Positions 49,565 to 61,313 of a stretch of DNA of 64,000 nt are shown here, one piece after another. The DNA comes from Spirodela intermedia (lineage: Eukaryota > Streptophyta > Magnoliopsida > Alismatales > Araceae), in the NCBI GenBank assembly GCA_902729315.2, contig LR746272.1:1991035-2055034 (forward strand), read 5' to 3'. Numbering within the stretch: position 1 is the first letter of the stretch; each line of letters starts with the position of its first letter. Made by a program: the position numbers and the translations under genes. The notes below the pieces were generated by a model that had not been told where the DNA came from, ran no database searches, and worked only from the letters and a program-made list of their open reading frames with translations.

Positions 49565-51650
49565 TGCGGCTGCTAAAAAAAGGGTTGCGCGGGCGAGGTC
49601 ATTTGGACGATGGTGACTGAGGGCGAGAGAGATGATAAGGATGACATAGGGGGAGGAGAAGTCTCAGATTGAGAAAGTAGGGTTTTTTGGAAGAAGGATC
49701 AGGGAATGAGAACATTTGGGAAGAGGATGGGAGGAGGTGTGGTTATAACGTAGTCCCTGCTCGCCGATATCTCGTCTTTCTCACCCATTCTTTGATAGAT
49801 GAGCCCCCGTGGACTTGAAATGGAGTGTCATGCCACTCCGCAGCCGCAGTTCTCAGCTCTTCTTGATCACCTACCAAAAAGACAACAGGAGAACACTGAA
49901 AGAGAAACGTCAGAGTAAAAGGAGGGAGAGAGAGAAAGAGTAAGTGGCCATGTATAGAGTGAAACGTGAGGTAGAGGCAGGACGATGGAGCGGGCACTAA
50001 CGAGAGGATTCATAGGTAGGCACTGAACTCCTGTTTCTCAGGCCTTTTGGCTATGCAACCGCTCTTTCACATCTGGCGTTGTTCCCCTTTCTTCGCATAG
50101 AATCCTCGAATATGGTTCCGATGGTATTTACAAATAAGATAGGTGTAGATAGATATAGAGAGAAGTGCAGGCAGAGAGAGAGAGAGAGAGGGGCCTCAAT
50201 GACTAGGGTTTGGCCCTCCTGTTTCCCCCTTTCCGTCGACAATCCATGTTCATCCGTACACGCTCTTGCTCGGGGAAGGGCAGTTACGTGGTTCAGACTC
50301 ATTCCCGGCCGCCCCCCCCCCCCGGCCGCCGGATTCCTGCCCTTCACCTCCGCGGGCTTCTTCACTTACTCTCTACACCTGCCTGCACATCTGTTTGTGT
50401 ATTAATCCGAATGGCATCGCAGCGTCGCTACGGTTTACCGTTGGAACTGGTTCGGCTTATTTATTTGCGGGCGTTGCTTTCCTCTTCTGGTTGAGGTTTA
50501 CGACAGGTTTTCGTAGATCTTTTATTCCATTATAGACATAGGAGCAGAAGTGTCTTTTTCCCTGACCATCCGACAAGCTGAGGGAGGGAAACACAGAGAG
50601 TGAGAGTGTGCGTGTGTGTGTGTGTGTGAGTGAGAGAGAGAGAGAGAGAGAGATGGAGGGAGAGAGCACGCCGCTTTAGAAAAATAATACGTTGTGATTA
50701 AAAAAAATCGATAGACTTGTTAGGGCTCCTTAAAATGAGTTTCGACGTCATTCTCCTCTGGTATAATATTAAGATCTGTAGTGAAAGAACCTGTTTGGTT
50801 CGTACACCAACAGTCCTCATCTCTGCACCACATTCACGAGTCCCTCTCTCTCTCTCTACTCAAGGATCTCTACGTATCCATGTGTTTCTCTCAACTCAAG
50901 GATCCCTATGTACCCATATGTTTTTCTCTACTCTCGCACAGTACTCAAGGATGTCTGTACTCATCTCTCACCACCTTTACATGTCTCTCTCTCTATTCAT
51001 CTCCCTCCTGTCTCTCTTTCTCTCTCACACACAAATATCTCTGCCCATAACCACATAGCTCTATTCTCGTCTTTATATCTCTACTCATCTATCCATTTTA
51101 CTTTTTCTGCTCCCTTGGCCAATAGCCCACTGCCACAAAGGAATCGGCCCCACCTTGCGCAGTTCAAAAAGAACGGCAGGAGTCGTCCTTCCATCAAGTG
51201 GAAAGCCACAACCATCTGTAACCTCGACTCTCCATTTCTGCATGCCTCTTTCTCTAGCCGAAACTTATCCAAACTCCATTCCCCATCCTCCGCCTTTTCC
51301 TCCATTAGGCCCGCGCGTACAACTCTCACCAACTCCTCCCACTCGTTCCGAACGTATCAGGGGTGATGGTGGGCCACTTAACCTCCGGGTTTGCTCCAAT
51401 TCCCACGGCCTCTTCGAAGAGGGAGATAGAGAACTTGAAGTCAAAGGCCAGGGGCAGCGGCTTCCTTTCTGGGAGGACTTCGTAAGCTGGTTACCCTCCA
51501 ATATCCCTGGTGGGTTCCATTCTCTTCACGCCGCAGGTTGTCTCCGCCTACACCCCTGACCGTTGACTTGCGAAGAAATGGTCAGAGCTGATACATAGTA
51601 TATATACATAGATGGGAGGGTTTCTGACAGGGAATCTGTCTCCAAGATTG
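49565..51650. other. TCP upstream region and microsatellite-rich spacer
   Basis: 49.57-50.1 kb probably holds the TCP promoter and 5' leader. 50.16-50.20, 50.60-50.66 and 50.84-51.04 kb are GA/GT/TC-rich; 50,850-50,960 contains loosely repeated ACTCAAGGATCYCTA units. A poly-C tract (CCGCCCCCCCCCCCGGCCGCC) lies near 50,320. Short frames on both strands are low-complexity or unrecognised. Confidence 0.45.
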
Positions 51651-54600
51651 ATCGCAGAATGTCACAGCTAGGCAGCGGCCACCGGAGAAACCACGGACTC
51701 CACTTCTCCGCCCTCTTAGTTCACTGCTCTGTGACATGCTTGCACAGATTAAAGAATATATATAAGCTTAGATTAGTATGATCTTTCAAGAGGGAAACAT
51801 CTTGGAATCTGTCGTCGCTTCGCTTTGGGGGGATCACAATTCATAGTCTATCTATACTCGCATGTATGAACCGACAGAAAATGGGAAAATCTCACTAGCT
51901 CGTATGATATGGTACCTCACAACGGTTATTTTGGACACGCATGGCACACAAGTCTATGAGAGGATTATGCGATACCAGACAAACGGTATTCAACCATTAG
52001 TGATATCAGATGCCTCACAAGATACGCCGGGATCAGCCCGTAGTTCAGGTATTCTATCGCTAGACATTGGAATATCTAGTGTAGGGTCCGCTCATTCTGA
52101 ATATCGTGCATATCACAAGACATTATAAGCATTCTAACATTTGCCAACTTTTGGAAAGCATATGTATAATTATTATAAAGAAGTGGTTAAAAGTTGCCTA
52201 TAACCTCATTCACTCGGGAAGAGAAAATAAAACTATGAAAATTAGATATATTGATACGATCATACGTCAAATCTAAACATCATATACACAAAGTCACAAA
52301 AGGTTTTGTTCTTACCAATCAATCTTTTTCTTAATTTAGATGTAGATTGAGTTTTGGGTCATCAAAATGCATATAATATGCTTAAAGATCTTATTTTCTT
52401 GTAATAAATAGAGTTTGAGTCAATTCTTAGTTTTTGCTTTAAGTGAAAGTGTACTACAACCTTAGATTAAAAAGGAAGCTACCCAAGATATTCCCATTAG
52501 GACACGTGAAAATTTCACTCCAATATCAACATTGTAAACTATGTGATGTATACACAAATTCCTTGTATGAAATAAAATACTGAAAGATAAAAAGTTTCAT
52601 GCAACTTGTACAAAAACACCATGCTATCATAATGAGCTTTTTCATTAAGGCATTAGAATATAGATATATATTCTTATTATGTGATATGATGTTCATTAAA
52701 GTTTTCAGCATACCAATTTTTTGCTAGTTATGATACTATTAAAGAATAATCTACTAAATGAAAAATTCCCTTGATTAACAATGCATAATGACATAAAAAT
52801 GATATGTTAATTATTTTTTATTCATTCCATCTTTCAATTTTAGGATTTTGAGAAGAGAACACAAGGCCACATTACTAAGCTAATGTAAAAAAATTATGTC
52901 AATTAATTTATTAAGTTTGTGAGTCATTGATCAAAACTTACAACTTCTTTTAACCATATGTCAGTATAAATAGGAGGAAAAATTTATTTAATACTTTTGA
53001 GAATGAACATGACTCCTTATGTATTAAGTGCATATTATCTTGTATCCAAGGAACATAATAACTATGTTGTTGCATACAAAATTTAATAGTTATATTTTAA
53101 AACTCCTAACTTGATACATAAAATTATGAAATTAGCCTAACTTGTTACCAAAAATAAAAAAATGACTAGAGCCAAGACCTTGTGAATAACTCTATAAGTC
53201 AATATTTTTAAATTAAAAGGACTTGCAAGCTTATAAATATGGTGATAGTTTAGAAGTGACAACAAAATTTAATATAATGAGTTGTATGTAAAGCACAGAT
53301 TAGGATAGAATAGATGGAATGTTAATTATCACATCACATGAAAAAATCTATATATGAACCCTAAAGTATTCTATTGAAAATTCAAGCTACCTATCTAGCT
53401 TGAAGAGGGGGAGCAGGACATTTTGGTGAGAATTCAAGCTACCTATAGAATGCAATACAAGTTATACCTTTCTTATTGATCTCTACACTTAATAATGGTG
53501 AGAATTTTGGTTTCTTTTTTTGGCAAGTGATTGCATATTTATCATATGTTTTTTTGAGACACAATTTGCATTATGGGTGATATCAATAGTAAGATAGCAA
53601 CAAAGTGACCCTCTAGGTATTTGTTTGCTTACGACATAGTTTTCATTATATATCTATGCGTAAAAAACATCATAAACATGTATATTAGATGCTATCAAAT
53701 TTGAGGACCTATGCCCAATTAACAAAGAGTAGTTAGCTTAACTAGACCTAAGACTAATGAAATATATAATTTAACCAAAAATACCAATAAATAAATAAAT
53801 AATATTTAAATATTTATAAACTCAACTGAAAGGTTTCCTTGGATAGTTTCTTTGATAATATTAATATACAAGAAAATATTGCCAACATCTAGTTGAAGCA
53901 TAGAGAAGCTATGATTAAATCGAGTAAAACTAATGAACCTATGAAGTGCAAGTTTCATATGAGAATTGCTTGACATTGTAAGTTGATGTACAAGTAGTTG
54001 AAGTTCATTTTATTGTTAGTAAAATCATCAAACTGATATTTAAGAGTGAAAAATGAATGGAAGGTCTTAAAGTGTTGTGATCCATAAGTAGAGTTGACTC
54101 CCAAGTGCTCTAAGATATCAAAGCAAACCTCTCCTCATGTATAGTTGGTTTTCCTTGTGGATTCTATTATGGTTTCTACTATTAGAGAGGGATAAAAACT
54201 GAGAAAAAATACCAATTAAATATCTGAAAATATAATTAAGATTATGATTTTAAAAGACCAATAAGATTGAATATAATCAAGCAACTTGCACTCAAACTAC
54301 CAATCATAAGATAATAATCACATGAATTAATGGAAGGTGGACTATTATCCGAAATCAATATTGAATATCGAAAATTTAAGAGGGCTGATCACTTTTTCAA
54401 ACCTAAAATGACAATATCCTTTAACAGGAGATTGATGCATGTGGTTACAATTCAAGTAGTATAAGAAAATGACAAGGGCAAAAGGCTTTAGAAGGGGCAA
54501 ATGATGGGTTGCTAGTATGGTGCAAAGAGTAATGTCTTTCTAGTGTTACAATCACATTGATATCAATAGAATAAATGTTGAATAAGGAAATTTAGTTGGA

Positions 54601-55500
54601 TGGTGATGATTAAACTAAATAAATTGCGTCAACAAATTATTTTACAACAGCAATATACCAAGTGATTTTGATGGAGTACAACTATTTTAGGCCAATATGA
54701 GGTGATGGGTTCAACCACAATTAGTAGTAGCAATTATGAGGAGAATGATCTTGTAGAAGTATAGGAGATCTACTCAGAGATAAAATCATATAACATATAG
54801 TGCTCAATGAATAGATACTACAAGTAGAGGAATTAGATCATGTGCAGTAAAGATATATGAAAATATCACTTAGACAATCATTGAGGCTTTGTATGAACAT
54901 ATTGCATGTTTTAAGGAGGAGTAATAGTAGTTAGTAGCCAATTATGAGTAACTTATTTTACTTCTCAATTTTGAGAAGTACTCAAAGAAGTAGCTTGCTT
55001 GTTAAATAAATAACTTTTCATTTAAATTATTGATGATAGAGAGAAAATTTCTTCATATAGCAAATAGATTGGATTGGATGTTTCATCTCTATCCCCATAT
55101 TAGAACTTTTGGGAGGAATGACTTATTAATGAAAGTATTAGAATTCCTTTCCACTTATACTGAAATTTCCCCACCCTAATATTTTTGATTTTCTAATGAC
55201 AGATAGACATAGTATGAGAAGCTGATTGTAAACATCATAAAGCTGAGAGAATGTATGTGCAAAAAATTTATGTGAAAAAATGAAAAACTCTACATTATCA
55301 AATGCAAAATTTCTGCTATGTAAGAGTTATCACAGATTAGGAATAATTTTGTTGTTTTGGTAGAGATTGTTCATGGGAGTTTAGCTCCGCTAGATTAGCA
55401 AGGAATCAATGCTAGGATGCCCTTGGTGTAGAGTTTCCACCCTATAAAGGAGACGATGGGAGAGCCAACAAATAAATAAGGGAAGATGATGCATGGTAGG
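51651..55500. other. AT-rich region, probably old decayed repeats
   Basis: Uniformly AT-rich with stops in all frames. One frame at 51,862-52,128 (88 aa) is open but unrecognised. A direct repeat, AATTCAAGCTACCTAT, occurs near 53,379 and 53,432. No LTR, terminal repeat or transposase was recognised. Confidence 0.4.
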
Positions 55501-55925
55501 GGAGATCGTGGTTGTGTTTGTCAAAGACTATCGTGATGGAATAGCAAATGGGCATCTATATAAATATATGGATAAATATATATGTATATTGAGAGTGTAG
55601 AGAGAGAGAGAGAGAGGGTGAAAGGCTGTAAAGAAAAACAGATGGACGAGGGTGAATATCTTGCTCCGTAGAGAGGAGACCGTAGAAATACTAGCAATGA
55701 AAAATAACAGAAATTTAGGCAGCACTGGAGTCTATTGTGTGTTATTTTCGAGCGGGCGACCACTGTGAAGTGGGAGACGCCCATGGGTGTAAGGACGGTT
55801 GCCGGGACATGGGAAAGAGCCGACATCCCCCGCTCCTCACCACAGTCCCATTGTGTTGCTTTTCAACTCTCCAAGATATTTACCTCTGGATGTGAGGCCT
55901 ACTTTCCCCACGTGCACATGCACTA

Positions 55926-56026
55926 TCTCTCTCTCTCTCTCTCTCTCTTCTCCATCTCTATCTCCCACTCTTTCCATCTCTATCTCCCACTCTCTCCATC
56001 TCTATCTCCCACTCTCTCCATCTCTA

Positions 56027-56085
<59 letters not shown>
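55926..56085. repeat. (TC)n microsatellite with CCATCTCTATCTCCCACTCT units
   Basis: TC runs at both ends enclose four near-identical units of about 22 bases containing CCATCTCTATCTCCC. Nearby 56,085-56,110 has a short CTGT repeat and 56,190-56,270 more TC runs. Confidence 0.9.
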
Positions 56086-56088
<3 letters not shown>

Positions 56089-56270
56089 TCTCTGTCTGTC
56101 TGTCTGTCTATCCCTGTATCCCACTCTCTTTCTCTCTAACTGTACCAATGCCCGTCGGTCGTTCTCCGTGCCCAGCTTTCTTCCTGTCTTTCTCTCTCTC
56201 TCTCTCTCTATCTTGCCCCCTCACTCTCTGTCCATATCTCTGTCTCTCTCCCTCTCCCTCCCTCTCTGCC

Positions 56271-57455
56271 AATACTCATCGCAATAAACAGGAGAATTAA
56301 TACCGACACAACAGTTCACATTTATGAGAGCCCAGACTGGCCCCTCTTCTGGTTGGATCTCGAGCAGGTGTGAAATTTTACCCGGTAAATGGAGAAAAAA
56401 AATCTCAGGGCCGCCGGTTAACAAAATACTCAAAGAGAAAGCATATCCCTGCTCTTGGCCTAATATATAATCCATTTCGCTCTACGAGAGTTTGCCCACT
56501 TATTTTTTCTAGCATTGACTTCGTAAGGTGAAGGATTTTATTTCCCTGACTGTTTGGAAGGACCAGCCCGGCTCTCAACTGGGCTGGTACCAAAAGTTAT
56601 TGGGACCCCATTTCCAAAACCTCTAAACCCCATCCTACAACCTAGTATGGGGCCTTTTAAACTATGGCCCATTAGTTGACACCTCTCTCTCTCTCTCTCT
56701 CTCTCCCTCTGTATTCAGATGTATAGAAGACTTAAAAGTGTACATAACTGGCCCAATGATCAGGACCGTTGGCGCCCCCGCATGAAAGGGTCAAATTTAC
56801 GTACAAAGAGTAAATTTTCATTCGAAGCGAGGCCAAGCCGGATCTCGCCAACCAGCTACCCGTTGATGCCATCAATGTCGTGATGTGATGACGTGGTTAA
56901 TACCCATATATGTATTATAGTATGATTCTCTCATCTTCGACTTTGGTCTTACATCGCTTATACCGACGCAAATGTCGTGTGTGAGCGAGCCCCTGAACCT
57001 CGTTCCACGTGACGTCTCCTGGCGGAGGCGGCGACCGAGCGTTGCAGAGAGAAATGAATGATGAGTCTGAGCGGCATTTTATCGAAGATGTTTACCCGGC
57101 GGGGGGATCTTCCTGGTGGGGAAGGCCCTCTCGAGCTCCCGCAGGGCAGAGCAAGACGACAGAAGCGGCAACAGCCGTCGCCGGCTACTGGATCGCCGCC
57201 GGACCCTCGTCAGAATGTTTCCCCCTCCCAGCCAGGGGACAACGGCGGCCCGTGACCTGGGGGGGCCACCATGTCGGGAGAGGCGGCGCAGAGGAAGAGG
57301 AAGAATCCAATGAGGGGGGGGCGGGGGGAGGATAAAAACCGCGCAGGTGCGGAAGCTCGGAAGATTTCACCGGGAGGAAAGATCGGAAATTTAATTACAC
57401 TAAACGTACGGCAAAGATGTTAGGGTGGTGATGGCGGTCGCCGGGGAGGAGGCGT
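56271..57455. other. Spacer 3' of the aspartyl protease gene
   Basis: 56.3-56.95 kb is unremarkable, with a TC run at about 56,682-56,706. From 57.0 kb the sequence is GC-rich, with overlapping frames on both strands (61-108 aa) that are Gly/Pro/Arg-rich and unrecognised. It probably includes the protease 3' UTR. Confidence 0.4.
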
Positions 57456-58922
57456 TCAGGCGGCGCAGCCGCTGCGGGAGAAGCCCAGCCGGGAGCGGTC
57501 ACGGTCGAAGACGAAGAGGAAGCCCTGCTGCATCAAGTTGCCGATAACGGCAAAGCCATCGGGGGAGGACACCGGCTGCAGCGCCAGGCAACGCACGCCG
57601 GGCTCCGTGTCGATGAAGTAGTTCCTCGGCGGCGGCGATAGCAGGGCGCCGCCCGCTAACCTCAGCCCCAGGCGAGGCAGGCGGCGCGAGGGCTCGTTCC
57701 CCGCAGACGTGTCGTTCACGCAGAGATCGAACGCGGGGCCGCTCGAGCCCCTGCCGACGCCGCCCACGGACACGCGCGGCAGTCTCACACGCCGCTCCAT
57801 GGCGGCCAGGATCTGGCGGTAGGCGGGCTCTGGGAGGAAGGTGAGGGTGGTGCCGGAGTCGATGACGGTGCCCCCGGCGCCGGTGGAGGAGTCCATGGCC
57901 CAGACGGCGGCGCCGATCGGGAGGTCCACGCCGTCGACGGAGGCCCCCTCGACGCCGACGTAGTAGAACGTCGGGGAGAGCGGGTTGGTCTGCAATGGCG
58001 TGTACCGCAGCGGAGGAGGCGGAGACGGCCTGCCGCCTTTCCCCTCTCCGACACTGGTTTCGTTCTCCCTGTTGTCGCCGATGAGGAGGTAGCTAGTGGG
58101 TGCCGGCGATATGGTGTAGTCCATGAGGCAGTAGGAGAAGGTGTTGCCGTAGCGACGGCCGACCTGGGAAGGGAAGGAGATGGGGCCGCGTCCGAGGCCC
58201 ATGACGCCGTGAGCCCCGCCGGCGGCCGGGCCGGCCACGCTGGTGCCGGAGACATTGAAGGCGCAGCCGAAGGAAAGCTGCTGGATGCGGATCTCCTGGC
58301 CGGAGCTGGCGTTGAGGGTGGCCGTCTCCCTGGAGAAGAAGCCGGCGGAGGTGGAGTGATCGGCGTATGAGTAGCGGTACCGGCAGGGGCTGTGGAGGCG
58401 GCCGCGGGGGCAGGACTGTTCCGGGTGGGGATGCGGCACTAGGCGGCACTGGCGGTCGTAGCAGTGTAAAGGGGCGAAGGAGGAGGAGCGACGGGCGTGG
58501 AAGGCGGTGCCCTTGGGGTGGCGAGAGCAGTCCCGGCAGGCGGAGCACCGGACCCAGACGAGGTCGCTGCCGGTGTCGGCCACGAGGAGGAGCTGCTGCT
58601 GAGGGGTGCCGACCCGGAAGTCGACGAAGTACTGGCCGGCGCCGGTGGACGCGCCGGAGACGACGGGCGCCGCGATGGCGATGGGGGGCTCCGGCCGCTT
58701 CCCGGCGGCGGAGGAGGCCGAGCTGAGGGAGGAAAAGAGGACGGACAGCCGCTGCGAATCCAGCAATAGGGCCTGCTGAGGCGTGGGCGGAGGGGACGGG
58801 TGCAGGAGGCGGAGCTTGAGGCTGTCCCCGGCGACTGTGCGCCAAGGGAACAACACTGCAACGGCGAAGAAGCTGTAAATGCAGAGAAAATGGCGATGAC
58901 AGAGGAGAGTAGCAGTGACCAT
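57456..58922 (-). CDS. Nepenthesin-like (A1B) aspartyl protease
   Basis: A single GC-rich exon of 488 residues. An N-terminal hydrophobic stretch (CIYSFFAVAVLFPW, about 14-27) suggests a secretory signal peptide. The pepsin fold follows: GQYFVDFRVGTP, first catalytic DTGS at 116-119 (VADTGSDLVWVRCSAC), the cysteine-rich nepenthesin-type insert (HCYDRQC ... CPRGRLHSPCRYRYSYADHS), FGCAFNVSG, the GVMGLGRGPISFPSQ block, the second catalytic DSGT at 355-358 (GGTVIDSGTTLTFLPEPAY), and FAVIGNLMQQGFLFVFDRD near the C-terminus. Both catalytic aspartates and their contexts are intact, so activity is expected. The protein is probably secreted or apoplastic; plant relatives act in defence, cell-wall or development. 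The substrate is unknown. The divergent neighbour starts about 820 bases upstream. Confidence 0.93.
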   Translation of the reverse strand: MVTATLLCHRHFLCIYSFFAVAVLFPWRTVAGDSLKLRLLHPSPPPTPQQALLLDSQRLSVLFSSLSSASSAAGKRPEPPIAIAAPVVSGASTGAGQYFVDFRVGTPQQQLLLVADTGSDLVWVRCSACRDCSRHPKGTAFHARRSSSFAPLHCYDRQCRLVPHPHPEQSCPRGRLHSPCRYRYSYADHSTSAGFFSRETATLNASSGQEIRIQQLSFGCAFNVSGTSVAGPAAGGAHGVMGLGRGPISFPSQVGRRYGNTFSYCLMDYTISPAPTSYLLIGDNRENETSVGEGKGGRPSPPPPLRYTPLQTNPLSPTFYYVGVEGASVDGVDLPIGAAVWAMDSSTGAGGTVIDSGTTLTFLPEPAYRQILAAMERRVRLPRVSVGGVGRGSSGPAFDLCVNDTSAGNEPSRRLPRLGLRLAGGALLSPPPRNYFIDTEPGVRCLALQPVSSPDGFAVIGNLMQQGFLFVFDRDRSRLGFSRSGCAA

Positions 58923-59743
58923 GGCGGCGGCGAGAGACAGTGGGTGGCTGAGGGAGAGATCACGGGGTTGAACGCAGGGCCTGGTGCAGGAGGGCTTTTA
59001 AATTCCCATCAGAATCATCATGCGCGGTACCCCAGCGGGTGGGGGCCATGGCATGTGCAGGGAAACCCGCAGGCTCTGCTATCCGTGCGGGGGCGGAAGA
59101 GGGCAGCCGGGGCCGCCGACGGCAGTTAAATATCATTCCGCTGTCCTTTCTCTCTTCGGCATATACGCAAACATGCCGCGCGCACTCCGATGGGCCTTCC
59201 TCCACTCTCTCTCTCTCTCTCTATTCAACAAAGATTCTACCGGCAAAGTAAGATGCTGCATGAAAGAGTGCAACATTTTTGTTATTTTATTTATTTATTA
59301 AAGGTGAAGTAATAGAATTTATATTTTTATGCCGAAAAGTGAATCTAAAAATAAAATGTGCCAAGTTTTGGGAGATACTGTTCCAAAAGTTAATTATTAC
59401 AAATATGCCCAGATTCCGGGTCATAAAATAAGATTTCTCGATTTCTGTCTGTATTTTCCTACAATAACACAAAAGACGGGATAATGTGAGAGATGTAGAA
59501 GTTTTATGGATTTTACGAAGAATTCTCATACGTATACATAAATTATGAGTGATCTTCTCAGCCAGCGGTTTAATTTGTGAATGAGAATAGGTTTTGTGCA
59601 TAATTAAAATACTGTTAAGGAGAAAAATTGTTTAAATTATTTCGCGCCAAAAAGAGGCCCACGACGACGGAGCGGGTATATGTAGGCTGCAAACTGAAAG
59701 GGAAGGGAAGATCGAGGCGGTTGAGAGGAGGAAGGGGATACAG
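58923..59743. other. Divergent intergenic region
   Basis: Separates the minus-strand protease from the plus-strand gene at 59,744, so it probably holds both promoters. A TTTAAAAG element on the minus strand near 58,992-58,999 is a weak TATA candidate for the protease. A TC run lies at 59,206-59,222. 59.28-59.6 kb is AT-rich. Confidence 0.45.
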
Positions 59744-61281
59744 ATGGAGAGGATGTTCAGGAAGAAGATACTGGTGCGAGTTGATCCTCCTACCTGCTTT
59801 GCTGCTTCTCCCTTCTTCCATGTCCAGCTGCGGATTGATCCGCCACCTTCCTCGTCGCGCTCACCCCTCTCTGATCCCCATCTCTCCGCCGGCGCATCGC
59901 TCTCCGTCAAGGTGGAGTCACTGTGCTGGAAGCTCTCCCGCGCGTGGCACGTCGTTTGCTTGTGTTTTCCTGACTCTCTCGACATCGTTGTTGTCTACAA
60001 GGTTTGTGTGATCTTGACTTCATTTTGTTTTTCGTATCCAAGCATGCATATATATATATATATATATATATATGTTTCATTTGCGGCTGCTTCTATTTTC
60101 AGAGATCTCAGTCGGAATCTATAGATCAAGTCATAAAGGAAATCTGCAGACAACTTCCAATTGGTGATGTGAGGAATCTCGACGACAATTTTCATTTGAA
60201 CTTGGACATATTTACGTGCATTTTCGGCTGGATGGTCTTGTATCCTTTGAAACGTCAAAGGAGCGTGGAGAGGACCGTAAAGGGCGATTCATAGATTATT
60301 TTTTTCTTTCGTCGTTTCCCCCCTTCCTGCATAGCACGCTAACTAGGAAGTGGAAAGTAAGCTAATTGTGGAGATTTGGCTGTGGCTGAGGAAAGGTCGG
60401 ACTCGAGGAAGAAGTGACATCGAGCTCATTGCTTGTACAAGCCCTGGAGTGTGCTCTTAAGTGCGTGTTTCTGGATAGCGATTGGAGTTGCTTGGGAAAC
60501 AACTTGTTCGTTCACTCAGGTTTTGCTCGTGAGGATGAGGGGAATCACCTATGTGCCCTTGTTGTGGTAATTTCATATATCTTCCTTCATGTTTTTCCGT
60601 GACGTGATGGCCATGTCTTTATTTACTAATATTTATTTACACCAATTCAATTAGTGTCGTTCTCTTCTTGGAAATAATTTTAAATGTTTTTCATTGCCAC
60701 AGAGTAGCGCGTGATTTTCTCCTTTTCCACTCTGTGTTCCTTGTAGAATAATGTTCACACAGATCACCAGTCCTTTATCCTGTGTTCCATGATCCATATA
60801 TAATTTTTCCATATTGACCTATTCACAAGAAAATTAAAGTGAGATGGGACGAGAAGCGTATAGAGAGTCATGTACATGAAAATTCTGACGATCCTCCAGC
60901 CTAGGTTATGTTGAAGAGTAATAATCTAAAAAATCATTTCATCAGGGAGATATTCTTGGATAGTAATATTGGCTATGAATAAAGGATAAGCATACCATCA
61001 TTATGACCTGTTCTAGAAAATTACTGTCGATAAAGTTTTAGAAATGTCTGGATCTGGAATGAGGAGGAAAAATAGTTTCCTTAGTGGGTCTACTGGTCTG
61101 ATAGCTTTTATTGTGTTTCTGTGAGACGTACAACTCCTGATTCTCGTCTGCAGTAAAGGATTAGCTTTACATTTCTTGCACCTGGAACGAAAGGAATGAG
61201 GGGCCCTTCTGTCTCCTTAGCTAATAGAAAGTTTTTGCGGCATATGAGATTATGAACCAGCTGCTGATATTGAGCCAGGAA

Positions 61282-61313
<32 letters not shown>

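Noticed and set aside
55735-56287. Leu/Ser-rich ORFs of 134 and 162 residues
   Set aside because: They are translations of TC microsatellites.
57009-57370. GC-rich frames (up to 108 aa) on both strands 3' of the protease
   Set aside because: Low-complexity Gly/Glu/Pro content, no domain, and mutually overlapping frames.
58093-58963. ORFs of 90-250 residues in other frames of the protease
   Set aside because: Shadows of the 488-residue aspartyl protease in GC-rich DNA, with Arg/Pro-rich composition and no motif.
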